From positions 80,685,850 to 80,749,849 of the forward strand of contig CM053275.1 in the NCBI GenBank assembly GCA_028583415.1: a stretch of DNA of 64,000 bases, in the 5' to 3' direction. Below the pieces are notes generated by a model that was not told the DNA's origin, ran no database searches, and was given only the letters and a program-made list of their open reading frames with translations. This document shows positions 45,501 through 55,756 of this stretch, in pieces. Position numbers and translations under genes: made by a program. The DNA is from Protea cynaroides. Lineage: Eukaryota; Streptophyta; Magnoliopsida; Proteales; Proteaceae. Within the stretch, counting starts at the first letter, position 1, and every line of letters begins with the position of its first letter.

Positions 45501-46625
45501 CAGCAATGATGGGTTTAGCTTTGGCTCCCGTAAGATAGCCAGATAATCCTCGAGCAGTAATAGAGAATTGAGTAGCACGAGACCACATCAAGTTGTTACC
45601 ACCATCAAGTTTTGTAGTATTTGTCGGAATGGTGAGATTATCCATCTTAGAAAATTCAATTCCAGCAGAGGTTACTTTAGAAGACATTGTAATCACAAAA
45701 GATTGATAATTTGTTGGAAGATAACCAACACAATCGATATCTAATAATAATACTCAATCAACCTTGCCAGAGTAATCAAAGAAGAATAGAGAATAGATCT
45801 CTGTAACAGAGGTGCCGTGTATCAATCCTTAGGGAATAAATGACACATCCTCAACAAATTTTCGATCTTTATATATGGTCCGTGAAGACTCGATGTAGGC
45901 TCTTCGTATGATCTCTGTAAAAGCTTCCCAGCAATAGGGATACACGGCAACTGAGAAATCCAAACCTTGGGAGATATTTAGTGCATTGATATGAGGTTAG
46001 AGAAGGGAATAAGAGTTTTAGGGTAAGATTTTCAGGACTTTGAGGTGACTGTTAGGCCTGTGGTATATATGGGATGGGATTAAGGTGGTGTCGGTTGCTT
46101 TAGGTAGGGCTAGGGTGTTGTCTGAGGGTTGTCGGCAGGGTTATGTGAGAAAAAAGGTTGCGGCAGGGCCTGTGATAGCTTGCGGCAGTGGTGTAAGTGG
46201 TTCCAGGTATGGCGGTAAGGAGCAGTGATGGTTTTTAGGTATCGGCAGAGTTTTCTGGTGGAAGAAGGAATTGCTGCAGGTTTTTTCTGGGTTCAGGAAT
46301 AATGGCGGCAGGCTGGGAGAGAAGTGTGAAGGCTGGCGGCAGGTTGTAGAAAATCACAAGGTGGTGGTGGCAGGTTCTTTTGGAAGAAGAAAAGAAAACA
46401 AAAAGAGAAGAGAAGAGAATAGAGCTAGGTTAGCTCTGATACCATGTTAGAATCAGAAAAAGAATGAGAGTGATTGTTATTCTCCCACCATCCTAGTTTT
46501 ATTTATGATAAGAGAGATTACAAACTAATAGGAACTCTAGAAAGACTAGGAGTCCTAGTTAACTAAGGAAAGGAAATAAATAAATAACCAAATATTACAT
46601 GAACACCCTTAACTAAAGTATACGA

Positions 46626-46691
<66 letters not shown>

Positions 46692-47980
46692 AAGAGTATC
46701 TTGGAATTTGGGAAATGCCTTGAAAATATGATAATTGATGGAGATACATTGACGGGAGGGAGAAAGAGGAATGGGTATTAAATGCTGCATCATCCCATAC
46801 CCCTTTCTCTGAAAGAATTTTTCATTACTGTTAAGGTTTTGTGTTTAAAAATTAAATATTTCATAAGTTGTACATGATTGGTATGTTTCACCCTTTGCTT
46901 TTTTGTTTTACTATTTCTTAGTGTTATGCATTTAAACTGGGTAGTTGAATTATTTGTTGTATCTAACTTGATCTTTTAGAATATAGCAGTGATATATTAG
47001 CAGTCTTGATTACTACACCCTGGATATTTTGTTTATTGATTTGAGGTTTGATTTCAAATTCAAGCTATCATAAAGATTTTGAGACTTCGGAATTTAAACA
47101 TTTTGCTGACCACATCTTTTAAAAATTTCCAACAGTTTTAATTAAAATAAAATTTGAAATATTGGGATTTTGTTTTGCTGGCAAAGAAGGCAGTTTAATG
47201 AGATTTGCTGTTCTGAATTCCTGAACTTACCAATCGATTACTGCAATTCTGATCCGGTTTATTACAATTCGTTATTGCAGTAGGATTGTTCTAGATATCA
47301 CAATCTCGTCATCAGAATCTAGTGAAACTTTGCAGACATTCTGCCAGATAGACTAGCCTATTGATGAAATTCCTATGCTGTTCTGCTCTTGTCTGCTGAA
47401 GCAATAAGTTATCTTTGTTTCTGGTTCTTATACAACCTGTGATCCTGTTTGAGCAAATCTCCCACTGGATTTACCTGGTTTGGGATTAGTCTTCATTATA
47501 TGCTCCACATAGCCTTTTCAACATTATTTACATTTGAGAAATAAAGACAGCTACCTAATTCATTTTGATCTTTTTGGAGGATGGCATTTTTACGGATGTG
47601 CAAAGTTATTTTCCTTAAAAACTAAGCAAATAAACACTTGTTTAGGCAAAAAAATTAGAATTTGTGAATGAATGCTGTTATTGAGTGCTTATTCTCACAT
47701 CATGTCCATGAAGAATTCAATTTACACCTTATCTCATTTTTGTATCCTTACTCCTTAGGTATTTAATGCAGGACAGCAAGTTAATGTTGACATGCGCATT
47801 GAACATTTTTATCTTCTTATTATTAGCATTTATATAAAAGTATTAAATTGTGTTGTATGGTCCTTTGGGTGTAGGATCTGAGTGAAAAAGTTTATTTCTT
47901 GAAACAAACTGTGGGTAATGCTTGTGGAACTATTGGACTTCTTCATGCAATAGGAAATGTATCTTCCGAAATTAAGCTAT
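39575..47980 (+). CDS. UCH3: Ubiquitin C-terminal hydrolase, UCH3/UCHL3 type (first four exons)
   Basis: A cysteine protease that trims ubiquitin C-terminal adducts. Exons: 39575-39649 (MAAPNENPS...PDIMNQ), 39960-40091 ([20 protein letters not shown]...LYPLTAE), 40283-40324 ([14 protein letters not shown]) and 47875-47980, with GT-AG borders throughout and phases 0, 0, 0, then 1. Exon 4 carries the peptidase C12 active site: Gln of the oxyanion hole and the catalytic Cys in [16 protein letters not shown]. The catalytic His and Asp are on later exons, which I did not find before the window ends. Intron 3 is 7.55 kb (element D inside); intron 4 exceeds 16 kb (element C and a LINE). The start codon is the first ATG of a good frame with the expected N-terminus. 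All exons look intact, so the gene may still be expressed. Confidence 0.93.
40325..40621. other. Start of UCH intron 3 before element D
   Basis: From about 40400 the DNA (rich in 'ggattcactca', 'ggagttcacact') does not look like ordinary intron and may be part of another LTR, but I could not find a second copy in the window. Confidence 0.3.
40622..40804 (-). repeat. 3' LTR of element D
   Basis: On plus TGTTGAATTAG...GAACACTACA. Next to it (40805 onward) 'ctcccctcaagttgg' is the polypurine tract on minus (CAACTTGAGGGGAG), typical of copia. Has a 19-bp duplication ('gtcccagttagagtaggag' region) that the 5' LTR lacks. Confidence 0.8.
40908..42112 (-). pseudogene. Reverse transcriptase (C-part) and RNase H of element D
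   Basis: RT pieces: 42022-41735 with [38 protein letters not shown] and a DHILFIK end; 41606-41358 with [21 protein letters not shown]. RNase H at 41171-40908 has [38 protein letters not shown] and DRTKHVKID. In copia, VKNAFLHG is usual; here NGFFQG. Frames are broken between pieces. Confidence 0.88.
42115..43139. mobile_element. TIR element, 1025 bp, inside element D
   Basis: Ends ATAGTTGTCAAGGCGACAAG and, inverted, ATAGTTGTCAAGGTGTCGCC. GC-rich subterminal 'cctaggcg/ccaaggcg' repeats flank an AT-rich core without an open frame. It splits D's RT frame. Three shorter relatives occur in this window. Non-autonomous; superfamily not certain. Confidence 0.75.
43140..44640 (-). pseudogene. Integrase and RT start of element D
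   Basis: 44364-43924 holds the copia integrase core: [19 protein letters not shown] (catalytic Asp of RSD reads Asn), [20 protein letters not shown] with catalytic Glu region altered (VAKRKN for VAERKN), then [18 protein letters not shown]. 43608-43180 holds a Pro/Thr-rich linker and the start of RT ([33 protein letters not shown]). Two catalytic changes point to inactivity. Confidence 0.85.
44700..45700 (-). pseudogene. Gag of element D
   Basis: 45696-45382 gives a copia Gag N-terminus ([44 protein letters not shown]). 45291-45082 follows with [20 protein letters not shown] and [12 protein letters not shown]. 45067-44747 has a zinc-knuckle-like [19 protein letters not shown]. Frame breaks lie between the three pieces. 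Confidence 0.88.
46432..46444 (-). promoter_or_regulatory. Primer binding site of element D
   Basis: On minus TGGTATCAGAGCT, directly after the 5' LTR's CA. Initiator Met tRNA type. Confidence 0.88.
46445..46605 (-). repeat. 5' LTR of element D
   Basis: On plus TGTTAGAATCAG...CATGAACA. Shorter than the 3' LTR mainly by the 19-bp unit. Confidence 0.75.
46606..47874. other. UCH intron 3, downstream part, with (AT)n tract
   Basis: An uninterrupted AT dinucleotide tract lies at about 46629-46687. The rest is AT-rich intron with no gene-like frame; it ends in the acceptor GGGTGTAG at 47874. Confidence 0.7.
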
Positions 47981-48396
47981 GTAAGTTTTCTTCCGATTTT
48001 CTTTTCACAGATGACTAGGACCATAGGTATACCATTCTTTTATTTATTTAACTTTTGGGTGATACATATACTTGCATTTAAGTAGGTAGTTCTATTTATT
48101 GTGTCACACCCCAATTTTGGCTGAACCAGAAGTGTGAGTGAACCGTCGAGTGAACCGTCACTGAACTAATGGTTTACGCCAGGATCTCAATAAGACCGTG
48201 TCCACTTATACAAACCATTGCACATAACCATAATCAAAATATAATAAAATACAACAGAAGTCTTAAATTAAATGAACTGAGTACTTCTATTGATAAATTA
48301 ATTATAAATTATTCAAAATACCAAAACATAAATAATTATCCTTACATCCCAACTATAAATCCAACTGAAAATAAATAAAGAAACAATACCAGCATC

Positions 48397-48528
48397 CTAA
48401 AGGTACACGCAGAAAGGGCACTCGCATGAAGCGTCATGCTCGTCCTCCCCTGCTTGCATTTCTAAAGCAGCAACACCTCCATGAACTGGAGCGTCCATAT
48501 AGTCCTTCACAGTATAACCTGCATCAAC
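48397..48528 (-). CDS. LTR-encoded 43-residue Cys-motif segment, C 3' LTR
   Basis: Aligns without gaps to the A/B copies and ends at the same place: DAGYTVKDYMDAPVHGGVAA, then HDASCECPFCVYL and TAG. Begins two bases after GTTTTTAG. About half of residues match B although LTR nucleotide identity around it is low. The 5' LTR copy (about 58090-58200) has lost 23 bp and is out of frame. Confidence 0.5.
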   Translation of the reverse strand, partial: VDAGYTVKDYMDAPVHGGVAALEMQAGEDEHDASCECPFCVYL

Positions 48529-49414
48529 ATCTAAAAACATGTATATATACAAGGGTGAGCTCACAACTTAGCTCAGTAAGACAATCAGACAATGCAACAA
48601 ACACATGCATGAGTAACATTCACATTATGGTATGATTTTAAGTTTGCAATGTGCTATAGAAAGGATTGGCGGCCACCGCACTTCTATACACGAGTGTGTG
48701 AAGCCGCCCAATGGATCAAACACCACTGTCGTCCCACATGCACCCACCATGGAATAGAGATAGAGCTAAAGCGTCCGGATCAAACACCGTCAACACTTCC
48801 CCTGATGCCCTACCCATACCAACACGTAAGCCCCTATTGCCGAGGGCTTACAAACTGGGCTCGCAACTAACCAATCCTATATGTCATCACAGTAGGCCCT
48901 ATCCCAGCACAGCTCCCTACGGCATAGAGATAGAGCTAGAGTCTAGTGGCCGGGCCGGAGACCACAGTGCCACTTCCTCCCCCTAATACCCTACTCGCAC
49001 CAAGCATGCTAAGATAGAAACGATACGAAAAGGTGCTAGTGTAAGGAATGATCCCAGACCCCAGGCCCTTCCCATTCCATACACCAACGAAAACAATCAC
49101 ATGCCTAACCGTCACATCCTAGCATAGCGAGTATGCATGAACAATATAATAATTGAAAGTAAAGATGACATGCGAGTATGCACAAACATCAGTTCATAGA
49201 ATCATAATTATTAACAACGTTTTACTGTTATTAAATTATTAGGGTTTAGGTCCGATTCCCTTACTTGACGCTTGTTTGATAATTTGCTCCGCGTCACAGA
49301 ATCCAAACTCGCTATCACAAGGTCCTACACAATGTTAGGGTTGTATTAGAATAGTTTTTTTAGGGTTTACGTTGGTCGAAAAACCAACTGGGTCAAAACA
49401 CTCCTCATAGTGCA

Positions 49415-50138
49415 GACCGGTCGCAGGTACCGGTCGCGGCACTGTGGGGAAAGGTGCAACCGGTATGGTCGACCGGTCCCCACAAACCAGTCCCTGGGAG
49501 GTACCGGTCGCATTACCGGTTGCATATGGTCGACCGGTATGGTCGACCGGTATGCCTCCGGAAGACCATACGCTTGATTCTTGCCTTCCGTCGGTCATCT
49601 CCTATTGATCCTAGGGTTTCACCTATACATTCTAGGTCTAAGCAATGAGTTAGAGTTGTTTTAAACTCCGTTCAAGTCCTAGTTTCGATGATCCTCAGTC
49701 TAGAACTTGAATCTAGGGTTTATCGACTGTATTAGGGTTTGATGGCAAATTTTGGTTTAGATCAATACCTCATTTTGCATGGTATTGATCCATTCATGAA
49801 TAACGCTTAACTTAGAGGAAGGTTTAAGCGCTTACCGTTGGTTCGCAGTAGAGTGTTCTTCGTCCAACGGCAACGGCGGCTCCTCTCCCTCCTTCCTTAG
49901 CTCTTTCTCCTTCTTCGATCTCTTTCTCCTCTCTAGGGTTTGTGAGGATCAATGAAAGAGATTTTAAGAGGTTTAGGGGTCCTTAAATAGACTAGGATTG
50001 AGTTTAGGAAGTCGCCCTTACGTTAGGAAAGTCCTAGGGTTGAATATTTGGAAAGTGGGACCTGCAGAGATCCGGTTCCGGATCTAAGCAGTCTGCCTGC
50101 GCAGACATACCGGTCGACCGGTACCATCGACCGGTATG
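49415..50138. repeat. ACCGGTCG motif clusters in C 3' LTR
   Basis: 49415-49553 and 50107-50138 contain repeated GGTCGACCGGTA, TACCGGTCG and GACCGGT palindromic units. Placement relative to the LTR TATA mirrors the GGGTCG clusters of A and B. Confidence 0.85.
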
Positions 50139-50230
50139 AAATATTTATCATACATGGGTCCGTTTTCGTACCTGATTGTCATCCGTTCGTCCCGTCTGGC
50201 CTGGTGATGATTGGAAAACCTGTTACGACC

Positions 50231-50388
50231 ATAGTTGGCAAGGCGAACTAAGGCGATAGAGGCCTGACTGGGCGCCTAGGCGACCAAGGCGCCCGCTTAG
50301 GCGACCAAGGCGCCCAATTTTCCAAGGCGACCCAAGGCAGCCTGGGCACCTAGGCATCGCGATGCCTAGGCGACACCTTGACAACTAT
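50231..50388. mobile_element. TIR element, 158 bp, in C 3' LTR
   Basis: Ends ATAGTTGGCAAGGCG and (inverted) ATAGTTGTCAAGGTGTCG. Absent from the 5' LTR at the matching place. Flanks gttacgac(c)at and gtatgacat suggest an imperfect 9-10 bp target duplication. The inside is almost entirely 'aggcg' repeats. Confidence 0.8.
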
Positions 50389-50440
50389 GTATGACATGAA
50401 TTAAAGATTTAGATCGGGTTCATGGAGTGCTGATCTTACA

Positions 50441-50516
50441 ACTCCCCCACCCTTAAAAGAAATTGTCCCCGAAATTTGCATGTAAGTTTCACAACTCCCC
50501 CACCCTTAAAATAAAT
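50441..50516 (-). promoter_or_regulatory. Polypurine tract of element C, tandemly duplicated
   Basis: 'actcccccaccctta' occurs at 50441-50455 beside the LTR and again at about 50494-50508, within a 53-bp near-repeat. The inner copy is next to the end of pol. Confidence 0.7.
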
Positions 50517-52160
50517 TTCGGCCTCGAAATTTGTACGTACCTTGTTCGTCGAAAAGGTTAGAGTATTCCTTTCGCATCGCGTTCTCTTCCTCCCAAGTGA
50601 TTTCTTCTACATCTTGGCTTTTCCAATGCACTTTTACATAATGGATATCCTTGCTTCGGAGATGTTGTACCTTTCGGCTTGTGAGCATCACATGTACCAC
50701 TTCAAATGTCAAGTCCTCTGTCAAGTCTGGTGGATCTGCTGTCAAGATGTGCGATGGATCCCTGACATACTTCTTCAATAAAGAAACATGGAACACATCA
50801 TGAACGCTTGACATGGATGGTGGTAGAGCCAGTTGATATGCCACATTACCACGTCTGGTCAAAATCTCGTATGGTCCCATATACCTGGGGCATAGCTTCC
50901 CCTTCTTACCAAACCGTTTCAGACCTCGCACAGGTGATATTTTTAAGAATACCTTGTCACCCACTGCAAACTCCAGATCTCGACGTCGGTTATCTGCATA
51001 GTGCTTTTGTCGAACTTGAGCTGTCTTCACTCTTCCCTTAATTTGATCAATCACTCGACAAGTTTCTTTGACGAACTCCGGTCCTACAATCTTTCTCTCT
51101 CCCACCTCATTCCATAACAGAGGTGTACGACATTTCTTCCCATAGAGTGCCTCGTATGGAGCCATTTGGATCGTAGCCTAGTAACTATTGTTATACGCAA
51201 CAAGCTCCTTTAAAATCTAGGGCACACGTTCGGAGCATATCTTCTAAGATTTGAATAGTTCTTTCTGACTGCCCATCTATCTGAGGATGGAAAACTGTAC
51301 TAAACTTCAACTTGGTTCCCATGGCTTTCTGTAATACTTCCCAAAACTTTGATGTAAAACGGGGATCTCTGTCAGATATCATACTTTCTGGGACGCCATG
51401 AAGTCTGACTATATTATCCACATATAGCTTGGCCAGCTTCTCCATGGTATACTGAGGTCTGATAGCGATGAATCGAGCTGTCTTGGTAAGTCGATCGACT
51501 ATAACCCATACGGCATCCATTGACCTTGGTGTCAAGGGTAGGCCAGTGATGAAATCCATTGTGATACAATCCCACTTCCATGCTGGCTCCGGTAATAGTT
51601 GTAGCAAACCTGCGGGTCTTTGCCTTTCTGCTTTAACTTGCTGGCAATTCAGACATTGGAACACTAATCGAGTTACATCCACTTTTATACCCCTCCACCA
51701 ATATAGTCTTCTTAAATCATGGTACATCTTGGTGCTTCCTGGATGTACAAAATATAGGGTGTAATGAGCTTCTGTCATAACTCTATCTCGGATTTTTGAG
51801 TTCTCACTCTCAGGTATACATAATCGTCCACAATACTTGAGTACCTTGTCTGAATCCAAGGTAAACTCAGGGTTGCTTTTACCCTTCTCTAGATCTTCTT
51901 GCACAGTTTTGAGGTGTGGATCCTGTAGGATAGCTATTTTGACCTCATCTATTAGATTCGATGAGATCTTCAAAGCTGCGAACATCAATGTGAACTTATG
52001 AATTAAGCCCTGTTCCACTGGATCTCCTGTAGTCTCTAATATATGCTCTTTATCATTCTCTATTGAGCCTGAGGCTGTAGCACATATTGCAGCGTTTGTA
52101 CTAGAACCTCTCTCAGGTTTCAATGCCCACTTTCTGCTTAACGCATCAGCCACAACGTTT
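50506..52160 (-). pseudogene. Integrase with chromodomain-like tail, element C
   Basis: 52153-51191: zinc region ending CLNCQQVK; core with MDFITGLPLTP, SDRDPRFTSKFW (second Asp intact) and SERTIQILEDM (Glu). 51165-50506: MAPYEALYGKKCRTPL, GDKVFLKISPVRG, PRYMGPYEIL, FHVSLLKKYVRDPSHIL and a chromodomain-like SRKVQHLRSKDIHYVKVHWK...ITWEEENAM block, ending FRGRNLF. A frame break near 51180 divides them. Confidence 0.9.
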
Positions 52161-53600
52161 GCCTTACCCGGATGGTACTAGATGTCACAATCATAATCTT
52201 TTAATAGCTTCAGCCATTTCCTGTCTCATATTCAGGTCTTTCTGAGTGAAAAGGTAAGTTAAACTCTTGTGATCCGATTTAATATGAAACTTTTCACCAT
52301 AAAGGTAGTGCCTCCAAGTCTTGATTGCGTGAATGACCACTGCTAACTCCAGATCATACGTAGGATAGTTCTTCTTATGCTCTTTCAACTATCTTGATGC
52401 GTAGACAATCACCTGTTCTCCTTGCATCAACACACATCCAAAACCCAACCCTGAAGCATCCGTATATAGGGTAAACGGCAAGCCTAGTGTTGGGATGGTC
52501 AAGATAGGTGCAGAGACTAGTCTTGACTTTAAAGTCTAAAAGCACTTCTCACACTTATCTGTCCATATGAACTTTTCTCCTTTCTTGGTTAGTTTGGTAA
52601 GTGGAACGGCAATTCTTGAGTAGTCTTCCACGAATCTTCTATAGTAACCAGCCAATCCAAGGAAACTACGAATCTCTACAACTGATTTCGGTGCATCCCA
52701 TCCTACTATAGCTGCAATCTTACTTGGATCTACCTTGATACCGTCTGCAGATATTACGTGACCCAAGAAGGCCATTTCCTTCAGCCAAAATTCGCATTTC
52801 TTGAACTTGGCGTAAAGCTTCTCCCTTCTTAGCCGTTGTAGGGCTGCTCTCAAATGTGTTGCATGAGTTTCCTTGTCCTTTGAGTAGACCAATATGTCGT
52901 CAATGAATACGATGACCGAAGTGTCCAACATGTCATGAAACACTCGGTTCATCAGTTCCATGAACGATGCTGGAGCGTTAGTCAACCCAAATGACATTAC
53001 CAGGAACTCATAATGCTCATACCTTGTTCTGAAAGCAGTCTTTGGAATATCTCCTGCCTTGATCTTCAATTAGTGATACCCTGATCTAAGATCAATCTTC
53101 GAGAAAACCTTTGCACCCTGCAACTGATCAAACAGATCTCGATCCTAGGCAAAGGGTATCGATTTTTGATCGTGAGCTTGTTTAGTTCTCGGTAGTCTAT
53201 ACATAATCTGACACTACCGTCCTTCTTCTTCACGAACAATACAGGTGCTCCCCATGGCGATATGCTTGGTCGTATGAAACCCTTATCTAGTAATTCTTGT
53301 AATTGGGTCTTCAACTCTTTTAATTCTGTAGGGGCCATCCTGTACGGTGCCTTAGACATTGGCACCGACCCTAGCATGAGGTCTATCACGAACTCTGTAG
53401 CCCTGTTTGGAGGTAGACCTGGTAAATCTTCTGGAAATACATCTGGAAACTCTCGTACCACATCTAGATCTTCCATCTTTGGCACCTCTGCAGTGATGTC
53501 GACCACAAACACTAAGTACCCCACTCCTCCCTTCTCTAAGCATTTCTTAGCTTTTAGGGCAGAGAGGATCAGCTTCCGCTTCCTAGGTAACTTGGTTCCA
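52161..53600 (-). pseudogene. Reverse transcriptase and RNase H of element C
   Basis: RT N-part in the 53719-53066 piece ([47 protein letters not shown]), shifted near 53140. 53069-52536 has [15 protein letters not shown] and [13 protein letters not shown]. RNase H: 52530-52390 degenerate, 52388-52191 with YPTYDLELAVVIHAIKTWRH and [10 protein letters not shown]. Confidence 0.9.
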
Positions 53601-53952
53601 GTGAAGCTAAACTCTTTTCCCTTATCATCTTTAAAAACAAGTTTTCTTTCGTCACATAATAAGCTAGCTGAATGATTGCCTAGCCAATCCCTTCCTAAGA
53701 TGACGTCAAAGTTTGCCATCTCAAGTTGAACTAGATTTGCTTCTAGGTTTCGCCCCTCAATACTAACTGAACACGGCCCATATCATTCATTCAACGCCAC
53801 TTCTACTCCCAACGGGGAGCGAACTATCAAGCTTGGGGTTAAACACTTGACAGGTAATTCCATTCGCTTCCCAAAAGACATAGAAACAAAGGAGTGTGTA
53901 GCCCCAGAGTCGAAGAGTACTCTGGCGGGTACACCAACTATATCTACAGTTC
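53601..53952 (-). pseudogene. Protease of element C
   Basis: Starts at the intron acceptor. The active-site block LFDSGATHSFVS lies near 53920-53885, then [15 protein letters not shown] near 53712-53668. A stop lies around 53783 (in the YGPCSV region). Confidence 0.82.
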
Positions 53953-54032
53953 CTGAAATTTACTTATCCCTTAGTTCTACATGCTCATACATAATAAAGC
54001 AGTAAGCAAAATAGTAAGGGACGGAATCATAC
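53953..54032 (-). other. 80-nt GT-AG intron at the gag/protease junction, element C
   Basis: On minus: donor ACTG|GTATGATTCC, acceptor AAATTTCAG. Retention runs into a stop after about 19 codons. Removal joins Gag's DVVTG to the protease in frame. Length is 2 modulo 3, unlike the 70 nt of A/B, so the frame fits only if spliced in each family. Confidence 0.7.
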
Positions 54033-55239
54033 CAGTAACCACATCAGGTGATGCGGCTGCCTCTTCAGTGGTGACTGCAAATATCTTTCCTTGCTGTGGC
54101 AATTGCTTTCTTGGTAGAGTACAGGTCTTTGCATAATGGTCCAATTGTTGGCAGTTGAAACATTTGACGTTTGAGTTTTATCCAGTTACCTGTGATTGTG
54201 GTGGTGCAGTAGTATTCATTGCTGGCACCATAACAGACTGAGCCCTGTATGGGCGGAATGGTTTAGTGTTCCCTCCACCCGAAGTCTCAGTAGCAGGCCT
54301 CTTCAGTCCCCTGTTTTGAGCAAAGAAGCTGTCTCTTTGGCTTGATTCAATCACCTTAGCAATCTGCACAGCCTCGTTATACACCTTCTTCTTCAAACCC
54401 AAGACGTGCTTCCGAATACTTCCTTGCAATCCCATAGTGAACCTACGGGTTTTGGTTTCCTCCTCTTGCATGCTTGCTGGAGTGAAGAAAAACAGCTCTT
54501 CGTACCTCTGTTGGTACGCATCAAAGAAGGCTCCCTTGAATATTTCCCAAGTGATCTGGGTGTGCTTCGTCTCCAAATACGTCCGGGTAGAATTCCACCA
54601 GGCATTAGCATCTTCCTTGAGCATGTGCGTAGCAAATAACACCTTCTCATCCTCTGTGCAAGTCATCAGACGGAAGTTCTTCTCCATCTCAGCAACCCAC
54701 TGTGCAAGCCATAGTGGTTTTCCTGGTTTCCCTGTGAAGGTAGGGGGTTTCAATTTCAAAAACCTATCCACCGCTCGGCTTAGGTCATTCTGCCCCTGTG
54801 CATTCGTTCCATATCATGGTGGTGGATACGGATAGATCCCTTGATAGACAAACGACGTTGGAAATTGGTGTGGAGGTTGTAGATTCTGTCCTTGGCCCAT
54901 CGGTCCAATACTACCATCCATTGGTAGTGTGGTGGTATTTCCCCCAGACCCAGGCGTACCTTCTGTAGGAATATATCCCGATGGCCTGAACATCTTCAGC
55001 ATCTTGTTCAAGAACACCTTCTGTTGAGCTTCCATCTGATAAATTAGATTCGTCACAATAGTCTCAGAGTTAGTGTGAGGAGGCCCTGGCAAATTTGTTG
55101 GTGCTCTGTGACTTTGCTCTTCTCCACCTTGCGGGTTCAGGTTTTGCTCTACAGTTTCTGCTTCCACATTGTTCTAGGTTTGTTGCCTCCTTGAGTGGTG
55201 ACGCTTTCCAGAGCCTCTACGACCGTTTCCGCCTACCAT
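54033..55239 (-). pseudogene. Gag of element C
   Basis: ATG at 55239 (MVGGNGRRGSGKR), 26 nt after acceptor CTTCTTCCCAG. Open pieces 55167-54814 and 54771-54178: Gln/Met-rich helix (IYQMEAQQKVFLNKMLKMF), core with PLWLAQWVAEMEKNF, EDANAWWNSTRTYL and YQQRYEELFFFTPASMQ. A stop at 54178 precedes a zinc knuckle (CFNCQQLDHYAKTC, about 54165-54120). Short deletion in the core near 54535 relative to A/B. Confidence 0.9.
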
Positions 55240-55383
55240 CTTAAATTACTCTTTCCTGTTTGGATCTGGGAAGAAGACATAACACATGAGGTACAATCGA
55301 ATAGTCATAATAGTGTTAGTTTTTAACAAGTGCAAAGTGAAAATCATAAGGGAAGCTTTAATCCAAAATTTTAAAATTTCCTC

Positions 55384-55384
<1 letters not shown>

Positions 55385-55454
<70 letters not shown>

Positions 55455-55455
55455 T
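55385..55455. repeat. (AT)n and poly-T tract
   Basis: TA repeats to about 55437, then about 18 T. Immediately upstream of the antisense-gene promoter array of element C. Confidence 0.9.
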
Positions 55456-55461
55456 GTCCGG

Positions 55462-55655
55462 TAGCGACTTACCGGTCGCGACACTGTCGAGTGTGGTGCG
55501 ACTTACCAGTCGCGACACTGTCTAGTGTGGTGCGACTTACCGGTCGCGACACTGTCGAGTGTGGTGCGACCGGTATGGTCGACCGGTCAGCACCACTCTT
55601 GTGGCTGAGAGGTACCGGTCGTAGGTACCAAGGGGTACCGGTCGACCGGTATGCC
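55462..55655. repeat. ACCGGTCG motif array at antisense promoter, element C
   Basis: Three tandem 34-bp units ('gtgcgacttaccggtcgcga' start) at about 55462-55563, then further GACCGGTATGGTCGACCGGT-type palindromes to 55655. Same motif as C's LTR; placed like the GGGTCG arrays of A and B, between gag and the divergent gene. Confidence 0.87.
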
Positions 55656-55743
55656 CAGAAAGGCTTTAAAATCGCAAAAAGTGAGTCTTTTCTCACTTTT
55701 CTTCTTTTCATTCTCTCCGGTGGCGATTTCTCTCTAACTTGGT

Positions 55744-55756
55744 GAGTTGCTACAGT
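55744..55756 (+). promoter_or_regulatory. Conserved leader motif of antisense-type gene, element C
   Basis: GAGTTGCTACAGT, identical to A and B, 60-72 bp before the predicted donor at 55816. Confidence 0.6.

Larger units (their letters stand above)
40622..46605 (-). mobile_element. Element D: Ty1/copia retrotransposon in UCH intron 3, carrying a TIR element
   Basis: Minus-strand order gag, zinc knuckle, integrase, RT, RNase H, as in copia. Short LTRs: 3' copy 40622-40804 (or 40799) and 5' copy 46445-46605, sharing 'gaaaaagaatgagag' and 'gaactctagagagactagga'-like blocks. Primer site at 46432-46444. Broken by stops and frameshifts and by a 1025-bp TIR insertion (42115-43139). Flanking 5-mers (AAAAT and CCCTT) do not match. 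Confidence 0.88.
48102..50440 (-). repeat. 3' LTR of element C, with MITE inserted
   Basis: 2339 bp including a 158-bp TIR insertion (50231-50388). Minus TATA is in 'ctatttaagg' near 49984-49992; donor ACG|GTAAGCG at 49835. Motif clusters at 50107-50138 (upstream of TATA) and 49415-49553 (downstream) use ACCGGTCG/CGACCGGT. Cys-motif segment 48397-48528. Confidence 0.92.

Noticed and set aside
40617..46610. Target duplication for element D
   Set aside because: AAAAT and CCCTT do not match with either LTR end choice; either the ends are misplaced or the borders have changed.
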